A stretch of 64,000 bases of DNA from Collinsella sp. TF05-9AC (lineage in GTDB: Bacteria; Actinomycetota; Coriobacteriia; Coriobacteriales; Coriobacteriaceae): assembly GCF_003438495.1 (NCBI RefSeq), contig NZ_QSSH01000003.1, forward strand, positions 47,370 through 111,369, read 5' to 3'. The stretch's first letter is position 1, and each line of letters begins with the position of its first letter. Position numbers and translations under genes: made by a program. Shown piece after piece: positions 32,567 through 40,433 of the stretch. A model generated the notes under the pieces. The model was not told the origin of the DNA and searched no databases. It saw only the letters and a program-made list of their open reading frames with translations.

Positions 32567-33700
32567 TTAGATGCGGTTCATCTGAGCGGCGACTTTGTTG
32601 TACCAGTCCTGCCACGTGGGCGGGCAGTACTTTTTGGCTGCTGCCGGGGTAAGGGTGGAGCCGTAGTTGGCGCCCAGATAGGCAACGTGAGCGGAGATAC
32701 CCTCGCTCCAGCTGCCAAAGCTGCGCCAACCGCCGCCACGTGCACTCCAGCCCCAGGCGTTGTAAGAATTGGCGCAATAAGCGCCCTTGGTGCTCTCGAT
32801 GCAGGCGATGGCGGGGGACCAACGGGGGTCGACACCGGTATTCCAAGCGGCGACGGCAAAGTTATAGCCCTGGCCTGCCATGGGGGAGCCGGCGAGATAA
32901 TTGTCGATGCGGCTCGTCCACTCATTAATGAACGAATCGTAATCGGAACTACCGGTATTGGCGTTGTTCACCGTGGTGTCGATGGTGGTGTTGGTGTTGG
33001 TGGCCTGGCTGCTGGAATTGCTGCCGCTTACGCCCTCGCCCGAGAGCTTTTCGGCGGCAGCGGCCTTATCGGCCTCAAGCTTGGCAAGCTCGGCGGCATT
33101 TTCCTGCTCGGCTTTTGCCTGTGCCTCGCTGCGGAGCTGCTGGGCCTGCGTCAGCGCATCCTCGGCGTTTTTCTGCTCTGCCTCAAGCTGTGACTTGGCC
33201 TGCTGGAGCTCGGCCTTGTTCTGCTCGAGTTCGGTTTGCATGTTATTGAGCTCTTCGATCTCGTCGACGCTCGAGCTCGTGATCTGGTTGGTGTATTTGC
33301 AGGTCGTGATGAATTCACCCAGGCTCTGTGCGTTGACCAGGAAGCTCACGATGGGATTGGTGCCCTTCTGATACTTGTACAGATCGCGCATGGCGGAGCT
33401 TGCCTTGGCCTGCTGCTCGGGAAGCTTGGCCTCGATTTCCTCGATGCTTGCCTCATTGGAGTCAATCTGCTTTTGCAGGTCATCGAGTTTGGTGCGGGCG
33501 TCGTTGTAGGCGCTCGTGGCGGCTTCGATCTTCTGCTGGGCTGCGGAAAGCTGGTCCTGCGTTGCCTGCGAGGCGGCATACGCCGCAACGGGGGAGAGCA
33601 TCGGCGAGGCCGTCAGCGCAACGGCGAGCGCGGCGCTCGTGATGATACGAGCCGGCTTCGACGCAATGAGCGCTGCGGTGCGATGATTCGAATGCTGCAT
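32567..33700 (-). CDS. Secreted coiled-coil cell-wall protein with C-terminal lysozyme-like domain
   Basis: 377 aa. Seen: a signal peptide (basic start, SAALAVALTASPMLSPVAAYA cleaved near ASQ), a long heptad-rich coiled coil (about residues 40-220) like CwlO/PcsB-type proteins, a Ser/Thr/Asn spacer, and a C-terminal domain (SPMAGQGYNFAVAAWNTGVDPRWSPAIACIESTKG, YNAWGWSARGG, FGSWSEGISAHVAYLG) that resembles glucosaminidase/lysozyme-like folds, with Glu in the CIEST block a possible catalytic acid. Probably a peptidoglycan hydrolase acting outside the membrane. ATG 33700 follows AGAGGGA; TTG 33715 is the alternative. Confidence 0.8.
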   Translation of the reverse strand: MQHSNHRTAALIASKPARIITSAALAVALTASPMLSPVAAYAASQATQDQLSAAQQKIEAATSAYNDARTKLDDLQKQIDSNEASIEEIEAKLPEQQAKASSAMRDLYKYQKGTNPIVSFLVNAQSLGEFITTCKYTNQITSSSVDEIEELNNMQTELEQNKAELQQAKSQLEAEQKNAEDALTQAQQLRSEAQAKAEQENAAELAKLEADKAAAAEKLSGEGVSGSNSSSQATNTNTTIDTTVNNANTGSSDYDSFINEWTSRIDNYLAGSPMAGQGYNFAVAAWNTGVDPRWSPAIACIESTKGAYCANSYNAWGWSARGGGWRSFGSWSEGISAHVAYLGANYGSTLTPAAAKKYCPPTWQDWYNKVAAQMNRI

Positions 33701-33742
33701 CCAGTCCCTCTGCAATCAATCGTAGGTTATGGTTCGAACGGT

Positions 33743-33809
33743 ATTCTACTACTGCTTTCGACCTCAACTTGAACCTTAAAGGTTCCAAAGGGTCAAGTTG
33801 AACTTGAGG
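33743..33809 (-). promoter_or_regulatory. Promoter and palindromes upstream of the coiled-coil hydrolase gene
   Basis: On the minus strand TAGAAT (33748-33743) and TTCAAG (33773-33768) form a possible promoter. The -35 is covered by GAACCTTAAAGGTTC (33771-33785), a perfect 15-base palindrome, and TCAACTTGA/TCAAGTTGA words (33764-33772, 33793-33801). These look like a repressor or activator site. Confidence 0.5.
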
Positions 33810-33934
33810 CTTTGGCTTTGACCTGCAGTTATGATGAATTGTTGAGAAACCATAGAGTTCAACTTTAACGTTACGGGGGCCTGTTTAAGAGGAGCTTTGG
33901 GCTGTAAAAGCTATCTCAACGTGGGGTTTTACAA

Positions 33935-34567
33935 CTACAGCGTGCCCTCCTGGCGAGCCTGCTCAATCTCTTCGAGTGCCTCGGCGGGGGTGAACGAGCA
34001 AGTGCCGTCGCCGAGCTTGACCACCTGGATTTCGTCGCCGGTATGGACCTCTCCGCCCTTTAGCACCACGCCAAAAACTCCCTCGTGGGGAAAGATGCAG
34101 TCGCCGGCGAGATAGTAGATGGCACAGCGGGTGTGGCAGACCTTACCGATCTGACTGATTTCGACCAGGACATCGTTGCCAATCTTGAGCTGCGTTCCCA
34201 GGGGGAGCGAGAGTAGATTGATGCCTTGCGTGGTGAAGTTCTCTCCAAAGTCACCCTCGTGTACGTCGAGCCCGCGTGCCTGCGCCGTCTGGATGGACTC
34301 CGCGGCTAAAAAAGAGACCTGGCGGTGCCAATGTCCGGCGTGCGCATCGGTAGCGAGGCCAAATTGCTCGATGACGGTGTCGCGTCCATCGGCGACGGGC
34401 GACTTGCGAGTGCCTTTGTGCTCCGACGTGTTGATTGAGACGATACGGGCAGGCCCGTTGTAAGCATCGTTTGCGGTGCGTAGGGGAACTGCCGTCCGGG
34501 CACGATCCGCAAGTTCGCGCTTGGCGGCGTCAATGATGGGGTTGTTGATCGGATGGGCCTGGGGCAC
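33935..34567 (-). CDS. MOSC domain protein
   Basis: 210-aa protein with a MOSC domain. Seen: INTSEHKGTRKSPV, GDAHAGHWHRQVSFLA-type block (TDAHAGHWHRQVS), GDFGENFTTQGINL, and KVCHTRCAIYYLAG with the conserved Cys of MOSC proteins. Members carry sulfur or bind molybdenum cofactor; a stand-alone MOSC protein may deliver sulfur or handle N-hydroxylated compounds. It is divergent from the ATP-grasp gene. A hairpin with a T run follows its stop. Confidence 0.82.
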   Translation of the reverse strand: MPQAHPINNPIIDAAKRELADRARTAVPLRTANDAYNGPARIVSINTSEHKGTRKSPVADGRDTVIEQFGLATDAHAGHWHRQVSFLAAESIQTAQARGLDVHEGDFGENFTTQGINLLSLPLGTQLKIGNDVLVEISQIGKVCHTRCAIYYLAGDCIFPHEGVFGVVLKGGEVHTGDEIQVVKLGDGTCSFTPAEALEEIEQARQEGTL

Positions 34568-34713
34568 GGTGCACCTTTCGACGGGGCGGGCAACATGTTG
34601 AATCCTACAACAATGGTAGGTTCATTGCCCATTGTCATACAACGGTGAGCGCCGTCTTCGTGCTGGCCTTCGTGCTGGACGATTACGTCGATTGCCATAG
34701 ATACGGTGGAGCT

Positions 34714-34743
34714 TTGGGCGCCGGCGGCTTGGCACGCTAGAAT
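34714..34743 (+). promoter_or_regulatory. Promoter of the ATP-grasp/racemase pair
   Basis: TTGGGC (34714-34719), 18-base spacer, TAGAAT (34738-34743), 56 bases before the start codon. GCCCA-TTGTG-TGGGC forms a small leader hairpin just downstream. Confidence 0.55.
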
Positions 34744-34799
34744 AAATCAGTTGCGCAAAGACCGCCCATTGTGTGGGCAGTTCATGATAGGAAGTTTCC

Positions 34800-36056
34800 A
34801 TGGCATTGCAGTTTACAGAGCGCGAGTTCATTCCCGTGCTGCTCGGTGGCGACATCAACGCCTATTCGGTGGCGCGCGCCTTCTACGAGGAGTACCAGGT
34901 CAAGAGTCTGGTCTTTGGCAAGTATCAGACGGGTCCCGCGTACCGCAGCCAGATTATCGACTACACGCCCAACGTGGATATCGACACCATGCCCGTGATG
35001 CTCAAAACCGTCAACGGCATTGCCCAAGCGCATGCCGACAAGACGATTGTCCTTGTGGGCTGTGGCGACAACTATGTTGCCCTCGTGGCTCAGGCCAAGG
35101 ATGCTCATGAGCTGGCGGACAACATCGTCGCTCCCTACGCGCCCTACAGCATGCTCGAGCAGTGCCAGAAGAAGGAGATCTTCTACGAGCTGTGCGAGAA
35201 ACATGGCGTGCCCTATCCGCACACGTTTACCTTTACCAAGGCGATGCTCAATGCCCAGGGTGAGGCGCCTGCCGAAGTGCTCGACCAGATCGATTTTCCT
35301 TACCCGATGATTCTGAAGCCTTCTGACGGCATCATGTGGTGGCAGCACGAGTTCGAGGGCCAGAAAAAGGCCTATGAGATTGCCGACCGTGCCGAGCTGG
35401 AACAGGTCATTCGCGACTCGTATGCCAGTGGCTACACCGACGACCTGATCTTACAGGACCGCGTGCCCGGTAACGACGAGTACATGCGCGTGCTCACCAG
35501 CTATTCCGACCGCAACGGCAAGGTGCGCATGATGTGCCTGGGTCACGTACTGCTCGAGGAGCATCAGCCCCACGGTGTCGGCAACCATGCCTGTATCATT
35601 ACCGAGCCTAATGACGAGCTCATGGGCGGCGTGCGCAAGTTGCTCGAGGACCTTCACTTTGTGGGCTATTCCAACTTTGACGTTAAGTACGACGAGCGCG
35701 ATGGCTCGTTTAAGTTCTTCGATTTCAACACGCGCCAGGGCCGCAGCAACTACTACGTTACCAACAGCGGCTTTAACGTTGCCAAGTATGTGGTGGACGA
35801 GTATGTGTTCAACCGCCCGTTTGCGCCGGAGTTTGTGACGGCGCAGGACGAGGCGCTGTGGATGGTCGTCCCCATGGGCGTCGTCGACAAATACGTCAAG
35901 GATCCCGAGCTGCGCGCTAAGGTGCATCGCCTGGACAAGGAAGGCAAGGGCGCCGACCCTTCGTTTATGAAGGGCGACTTTGTCTTTAACCGCTGGCTGC
36001 GCATGTGGCACACTAAGCTGCGCCACTTTAAGCTGTTCAAGACGTATTACAAGTAG
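34800..36056 (+). CDS. ATP-grasp ligase, probable D-aspartate ligase of the cell wall
   Basis: 418-aa cytosolic ATP-grasp enzyme of the COG3919 type. Seen: N-terminal LLGGDINAYSVARAFYEEY, EQCQKKEIFYELCEKHGVPYP, the ATP-grasp FPYPMILKPSDGI, DDLILQDRVPGNDEYM, and the metal site FKFFDFNTRQGRSN. The family includes D-aspartate ligase, which links D-Asp to the diamino acid of peptidoglycan. The next gene is an aspartate/glutamate racemase, which would supply D-Asp; this pairing is the main argument. ATG 34800 has AGGAAG. It could instead be another carboxylate-amine ligase. Confidence 0.72.
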   Translation: MALQFTEREFIPVLLGGDINAYSVARAFYEEYQVKSLVFGKYQTGPAYRSQIIDYTPNVDIDTMPVMLKTVNGIAQAHADKTIVLVGCGDNYVALVAQAKDAHELADNIVAPYAPYSMLEQCQKKEIFYELCEKHGVPYPHTFTFTKAMLNAQGEAPAEVLDQIDFPYPMILKPSDGIMWWQHEFEGQKKAYEIADRAELEQVIRDSYASGYTDDLILQDRVPGNDEYMRVLTSYSDRNGKVRMMCLGHVLLEEHQPHGVGNHACIITEPNDELMGGVRKLLEDLHFVGYSNFDVKYDERDGSFKFFDFNTRQGRSNYYVTNSGFNVAKYVVDEYVFNRPFAPEFVTAQDEALWMVVPMGVVDKYVKDPELRAKVHRLDKEGKGADPSFMKGDFVFNRWLRMWHTKLRHFKLFKTYYK

Positions 36057-36140
36057 ATGAGTGCGGCGCCCGTCCGGTTTGCATCGGGCGGGCGCGGGTA
36101 CGATACGCGCAATTGCGCAAGCGTCACCAAGGAGGCGGCG

Positions 36141-36887
36141 ATGGAAAAGCTGGGAGTTATCGGCGGCATGGGCGCCGAGGCCACGTCGTATTACTACGAC
36201 CAGGTGGTGCGTCATACGGCTGCTGCCTGCGATCAGGAACATATCGACATGGTGGTGCTCTCCAAGTCGACCATGCCCGACCGCACGCTGGCCATTAAGA
36301 CCGGCGAGCATGCCAAGCTGCTGGCGACCATGAAAGAGTGTGCCCAGGCACTCGAGTCGCTGGGCTGTGCGCACATTGCCATTCCCTGCAACACGTCACA
36401 CTACTTCTACGACCAGATCCAGTCGTTTACCACAGTGCCGATTATCCACATGCCGCGTGAGTCGGTGCGCTATGCTCTGGCCGGTGCGGTGATGGGGGAG
36501 TGCGAGTTCGACCCCAACCTGAGTATGCCGGCCGAGCCGGTGCACAAGATTGGCATCATGGGCACCGACGGAACCGTGGGCGCGGGCGTCTACGGCCGCG
36601 AATGTAAGGCTGCGGGTGTTGAGGTTGTCTATCCCAGCGAGAAACGTCAGAACGATGTGATGTCGCTTATCTACGATGATGTGAAGGCCGGACGTGAGCC
36701 CGATATGGATAAGTTCGACCGCGTGATGTGGGAGTTCGCCCGTAGCGGCTGCGACCGCGTCATCCTGGCCTGTACGGAGCTCTCGGTGCTGCAAAAGTAC
36801 CGAGAGATGCCCGAGATTACCCTTGACGCCATGGATGTCCTGGTGCGCGAATCCATCATCCGCAGCGGCGCCCCCTACCGCCAATAG
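36141..36887 (+). CDS. Aspartate/glutamate racemase family protein
   Basis: 248-aa cofactor-independent racemase. Seen: LGVIGGMGAEATSYYYD, the first catalytic Cys in PCNTSHYFYD, IIHMPRES, GIMGTDGTV and the second Cys in LACTELSVL. Both catalytic Cys are present. The GGMG opening and size favour aspartate racemase over MurI. ATG 36141 has a very good ribosome site (AAGGAGG). With the upstream ATP-grasp enzyme it likely feeds D-Asp into peptidoglycan. A GC hairpin (36066-36095) and a GCGCAATTGCGC palindrome lie in the 84-base gap. Confidence 0.85.
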   Translation: MEKLGVIGGMGAEATSYYYDQVVRHTAAACDQEHIDMVVLSKSTMPDRTLAIKTGEHAKLLATMKECAQALESLGCAHIAIPCNTSHYFYDQIQSFTTVPIIHMPRESVRYALAGAVMGECEFDPNLSMPAEPVHKIGIMGTDGTVGAGVYGRECKAAGVEVVYPSEKRQNDVMSLIYDDVKAGREPDMDKFDRVMWEFARSGCDRVILACTELSVLQKYREMPEITLDAMDVLVRESIIRSGAPYRQ

Positions 36888-36946
36888 CCCTCGATCTGCC
36901 AAAAAGGGACAGGTTTATTTTGGTAGGTATTATCTGGGGAAACAGT

Positions 36947-36983
36947 AAAGGCCTCGGCTCGTTTGGTGCGAGCCGAGGCCTTT
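36947..36983. terminator. Bidirectional intrinsic terminator
   Basis: A perfect 15-bp stem, AAAGGCCTCGGCTCG (36947-36961) with CGAGCCGAGGCCTTT (36969-36983). T runs are present on both strands. It separates the racemase and ecfT genes. Confidence 0.9.
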
Positions 36984-37012
36984 TGCGTTGAGTGGTTGCT
37001 GTCGGTGGTGAA

Positions 37013-37759
37013 CTAGAACAGGAAGCCGATGGCGATGAGGGCGATGCTGACGATGAGCACGGCGATGTCCAGGCCCTTGATGGGGTAGCGCTTGTACGAG
37101 CTGGCGCGTGTGCGCAGGTAGAAGCCGCGCTGCTCGGCGGCAAGCGCGGTGGCATCGGTCTTGCCCACGCTCGAGATGAGCAGCGGCACGCACAGTGGCA
37201 ACATGAGCTTAAGCTTCTTGATGGGGTTCTTGGTGTCGTACTCGACGCCGCGTGCGGTCTGCGCCTCCATGATGGCGTTCATCTCCTGACCAAACACCGG
37301 CACAAAGCGCAGCGCCGTGGTAAAGGTGAAGGCATAGCGATACGGTACGTGCAGCACCTCGACGCAGGCGTTGGCAAGGTCGTTGAGCTTGGTCACCATG
37401 AGCATGAGGATGAGTGGCAACGCCACACCTAGCAGGCGCAGGCAGGCCTTCGATCCCGTGATGAGGCCCGCGTCGGTGATAAAGCCCCACACCACGTTGC
37501 CATCGCGCATAAAGGCCAGCTGGAGCACCAGCATGATAAGCGCGAGCGGAATCAGCAACTTGAGCAGCGAGAGCAGACGGTCGACGACGCCGGCATAGGT
37601 ACCCAGTGCAAGGGTGAGTGCCAAAAAGCCCAGCAGCGCCACGTAGGTGTCGGACAAGAAGATGCCGACGATGATGGCGGCGGCGAGGCCCAGTTTGACG
37701 ACGGGGTTCAGGCGATGCAGCAGCGTATCGCCCGGCATGTAGTCGATGACGTTAACCAC
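37013..37759 (-). CDS. ecfT: ECF transporter transmembrane protein (EcfT)
   Basis: 248-aa integral membrane protein with about five helices and the coupling-region patterns ARGVEYDTKNPIKKL and GAALRFVPVF-like (TTALRFVPVFGQEM). It couples the ATPases to the S component. Length is normal. The start is taken as GTG 37759, which has AAGGAG upstream and overlaps the ecfA stop by 8 bases; the earlier ATG 37792 lies deep in ecfA. Last gene of the trpP-ecfA-ecfT operon. Confidence 0.86.
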   Translation of the reverse strand: MVNVIDYMPGDTLLHRLNPVVKLGLAAAIIVGIFLSDTYVALLGFLALTLALGTYAGVVDRLLSLLKLLIPLALIMLVLQLAFMRDGNVVWGFITDAGLITGSKACLRLLGVALPLILMLMVTKLNDLANACVEVLHVPYRYAFTFTTALRFVPVFGQEMNAIMEAQTARGVEYDTKNPIKKLKLMLPLCVPLLISSVGKTDATALAAEQRGFYLRTRASSYKRYPIKGLDIAVLIVSIALIAIGFLF

Positions 37760-39503
37760 GGTGGACCATCTCCTTGGTAATTCGAACGACATCGGTGACC
37801 TCGCTCACCTGCGCAAAAGCGGGCGAGACGGAAGATGCCAGACGGCGCGAGAGTTCAATAACCTGGGGAGGCTCCACGTAGGCACGCCGCATGAGATCGA
37901 TGTTCGAGAACAGCTCGTGCGTGCGGCCGCGGTCGAGGATGCGGCCGTCGGCCATTACTACGATGCGCTCGGCAAAGTCGGAGACGACTTCCATGTCGTG
38001 GCAGACCATGATGACGGCGCATCCGCGCTCGGCCATGGTGCGCACGGTTTCCATGACGGTCATGCACTCGCGGTAGTCAAGGCCGCTCGTGGGCTCGTCG
38101 AGCACGACGATCTTGGGCTCAACCACTACGACGGAGGCAAGTGCCACCATTTGTCGCTGGCCACGCGAAAGCGAGAACGGTGCCTCGTCGGCGGGCAGAC
38201 CAAAGCGGTCGATGACCAGCTGGGCGCGACGCAGAGCCTCGGCACGGTCGATGCCGGCAAGCTCCAAGCCAAAGGCGACCTCGTCGAGCACGGTATCCTT
38301 GCAGATCTGGCGGTCGGGGTTTTGGAAGAGGGTTGCGACCTCGCGGGCAATGCGGCTCGTGGGAACGGTTGCAGTATCCAGTCCCGTGACGCGCACGCTG
38401 CCCGAGGCGGGCTTGAGCAGGCCCGTGAGCAGCTTGGTGAGCGTGGTCTTGCCGGCACCGTTCTGACCGACGATGCCCACGAGCTCACCGGGGTAGAGGG
38501 TCAGGTTAAGGTCGTGTACGGCGGCGCCGCCGTTGGGATAGGCAAACTCAACATGGTCGAAGGTGAGTACGGGTTCGGCATCCTTGGCATGAGGACGCAA
38601 CGACGGTGCATGCGGGGAACCGGCGGGCGCCTGGGCTTCGATGGCAGCGTGTGCGGGGTCGACGATACCCGAAATCAGACACTCGGCTTCGTCGACATCC
38701 AAGCAAGGGGTGCCGCTTGCCAGGCCATCGGCCTCGAGGCTATTGAAGATGCGTGTGACACGGGGACAGTCGACGCCAATGGTGCGAAGCTCATCGGTGT
38801 GTGCGAAGACCTCGTGCGGCTCGCCCTGCAGTGCGATTTCGCCATGGTTGAGCACGAGCACGCGGTTGCAGTACTCCGAGAGCAGGGCGACCTTTTGCTC
38901 AACGACGACGATGGTGATTCCAAGTATGCGGTTTGCCTCACGCAGCGTCTCGAAGACCAGCGTGGAGCTGGCGGGGTCGAGTGCCGCGGTGGGCTCGTCG
39001 AGAACCAAGACGCGCGGACGCATGGCGAGGATGGCGGCGATGGCCACCTTTTGCTTCTGTCCGCCCGAGAGGGTGGCGATCTCGCGGTCGCGCAGGTCGC
39101 TGATGCCGACGGTCTCGAGCGTCTCGCTCACGCGCTGCTCGATCTGGTCGTGGGGAACGGCAAAGTTATCGAGGCCAAAGAGCATCTCGTCCTCGACGAC
39201 CGAGGCGACCATCTGCGTGTCGATATCCTGCAGCACACTGCCGACGATTTGCGACACGTCGGTCAGCGAGACCTCGCAGGTGTCGTGGCCGTCAACCATG
39301 ACGGACCCGAAGAACGTGCCGGTGTAGTGGTGGGGCACAGCACCCGACAGACAGGCGGCAAGCGTGGACTTGCCGGCGCCCGAGGGTCCGATGATGCCGA
39401 TGAAATCTCCCTTGTTCACGCTGAGCGAGATGTGGCTGAGCGCCTGCTCGGTCTGCGTGCCATAGGAGAACGAGACATCGTCGACGTTGATGATCGTTTC
39501 CAT
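37752..39503 (-). CDS. ECF transporter ATPase, two ABC domains in one chain
   Basis: 583-aa fusion of two ECF-type ATPases. Domain 1: GPSGAGKST near residue 40, LSGGQKQKVAIAAIL, VLDEPTAALD. Domain 2 from about residue 300: GQNGAGKTT, SLSRGQRQMVALASV, VLDEPTSGLD, CHDMEVVSDFA. The second signature reads LSRGQ instead of LSGGQ. In two-gene systems these are EcfA1 and EcfA2. ATG 39503 has AAAGG. It lies 213 bases after trpP, a gap holding two palindromic elements, and is coupled to ecfT. Confidence 0.9.
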   Translation of the reverse strand: METIINVDDVSFSYGTQTEQALSHISLSVNKGDFIGIIGPSGAGKSTLAACLSGAVPHHYTGTFFGSVMVDGHDTCEVSLTDVSQIVGSVLQDIDTQMVASVVEDEMLFGLDNFAVPHDQIEQRVSETLETVGISDLRDREIATLSGGQKQKVAIAAILAMRPRVLVLDEPTAALDPASSTLVFETLREANRILGITIVVVEQKVALLSEYCNRVLVLNHGEIALQGEPHEVFAHTDELRTIGVDCPRVTRIFNSLEADGLASGTPCLDVDEAECLISGIVDPAHAAIEAQAPAGSPHAPSLRPHAKDAEPVLTFDHVEFAYPNGGAAVHDLNLTLYPGELVGIVGQNGAGKTTLTKLLTGLLKPASGSVRVTGLDTATVPTSRIAREVATLFQNPDRQICKDTVLDEVAFGLELAGIDRAEALRRAQLVIDRFGLPADEAPFSLSRGQRQMVALASVVVVEPKIVVLDEPTSGLDYRECMTVMETVRTMAERGCAVIMVCHDMEVVSDFAERIVVMADGRILDRGRTHELFSNIDLMRRAYVEPPQVIELSRRLASSVSPAFAQVSEVTDVVRITKEMVHRG

Positions 39504-39524
39504 GGATACCTTTCATAGTCATTG

Positions 39525-39590
39525 GGGACAGTCTTAAATGACCAGTTGTTTAAGACCGTCCCAAAAAAGCTCGTTGTTTGGGACGGTCTT
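39525..39590. repeat. GGGACRGTCTT palindromic repeat with three alternative arms (copy D)
   Basis: GGGACAGTCTTAAA (39525-39538) can pair with TTTAAGACCGTCCC (39549-39562). The same middle arm (39552-39565, ending CCCAAA) can pair perfectly over 14 bases with TTTGGGACGGTCTT (39577-39590). The two hairpins exclude each other. It lies inside the ECF operon, 22 bases upstream of ecfA. Confidence 0.7.
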
Positions 39591-39609
39591 TGGTGGTGAA
39601 GCACGGAGA

Positions 39610-39710
39610 CGGCTTTACGAGGGGCCCCAGGTTGGCGCGAAAGAGGAGCGAAGCGTACTTGGGTACGCGAGCGTCGAATGAACGCCAAGATGGGGTGGCT
39701 CGTAAAGCCG
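39610..39710. repeat. Nested palindromic element, family 1 (copy 2)
   Basis: Outer stem CGGCTTTACGAG (39610-39621) with CTCGTAAAGCCG (39699-39710); inside, CCCCA/TGGGG, a GG opposite GA internal loop, TTGGCG (39632-39637) with CGCCAA (39683-39688), the shared GAAAGAGGAG (39639-39648), inner hairpin GCGTAC-TTGG-GTACGC, and CGAATG (39675-39680). It begins 7 bases after the trpP stop on the minus strand. Layout equals 23433-23530, with different stem bases. Confidence 0.72.
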
Positions 39711-39716
39711 AGCGGG

Positions 39717-40289
39717 TTAGTTGAGCCTAAGGGCCTTCTGGATGGGCAGGTAGAGGGCGCCGACCAGAATGGCGTTAAAGACGGCGGTCATGGCGACGAC
39801 GGGCAACATGGCGGCGGCGAGCTCGCCGACCACGCCGAGCATGGCCATCTTGATGACCATGAAGATGACGCCGGAGACAAAGGTGGTCAGGAAGGTTGCG
39901 ACAATGGCGATGGCGGGCTTGACCTGACCGTCCTTGCCGGCGGCGTTGACGATGCCGGCCATGAGCATGGCGGCGATGCCCTCGGCGGCAAAATCGACGA
40001 ACGGCGAAGTGGTGGTGATCTGGATCACGGCAGCCGAGATGAGGCCAATGACGAGCGCCTGGCCGATGTTGGGGCGAACGACCAGGATGGTGAGGCAGAA
40101 GGCCGAGATGATGAACTCGGGGCTGATCATGCCGCCCGAGATGCCTGAGATGGCCTTGCCGACGGTGAAGTTGAGGATGAAGCCGGCGGCGAGCAGGATG
40201 GCGAGCAGGACGAGAGCGCGGACGTCGAGTTTGCCGCGGTCGGCGGTCTGGACGGTGCGGGGCTGGGTGGCGGTGGTGTTCTGAGACAT
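39717..40289 (-). CDS. TrpP-like S component of the ECF transporter (probable tryptophan uptake)
   Basis: 190-aa membrane protein with about five or six helices. Seen: ALVLLAILLAAGFILN, GGMISPEFIISAFCLTILV, RPNIGQALVIGLISA, TFVSGVIFMVIKMAMLG and a final VVAMTAVFNAILVGALYLPIQ. Length and pattern resemble the TrpP tryptophan transporter of Firmicutes. The Trp-rich leader peptide upstream strongly supports tryptophan as substrate, and the ECF ATPase and EcfT genes follow. ATG 40289 has AAAGGA. Confidence 0.8.
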   Translation of the reverse strand: MSQNTTATQPRTVQTADRGKLDVRALVLLAILLAAGFILNFTVGKAISGISGGMISPEFIISAFCLTILVVRPNIGQALVIGLISAAVIQITTTSPFVDFAAEGIAAMLMAGIVNAAGKDGQVKPAIAIVATFLTTFVSGVIFMVIKMAMLGVVGELAAAMLPVVAMTAVFNAILVGALYLPIQKALRLN

Positions 40290-40364
40290 GGTGAAAATCC
40301 TTTCTGAAGGGAAGCGCAGGGGAAAAGCGGAGGCGCGTGATGCGAATGCGATCGGGCTCGAGAT

Positions 40365-40397
40365 AGAAAAAGGCCCCCGGTCGAAACCGGAGGCCTT
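40365..40397 (-). terminator. Attenuator terminator of the trp transport leader
   Basis: On the minus strand AAGGCCTCCGGT (40397-40386) pairs with ACCGGGGGCCTT (40381-40370), one mismatch, loop TTCG, followed by a T run. It lies 37 bases after the leader-peptide stop and 76 bases before trpP. Confidence 0.82.
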
Positions 40398-40433
40398 CCA
40401 ATCACCTAGAGCGCAAAAACAGGCGTGAGGGAC

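Noticed and set aside
37746..39518. 590-codon plus-strand open frame opposite the ECF ATPase gene
   Set aside because: It mirrors a gene with clear ABC motifs in a high-GC genome; the translated product is low-complexity His/Asp/Gly/Val-rich and has no ribosome site.
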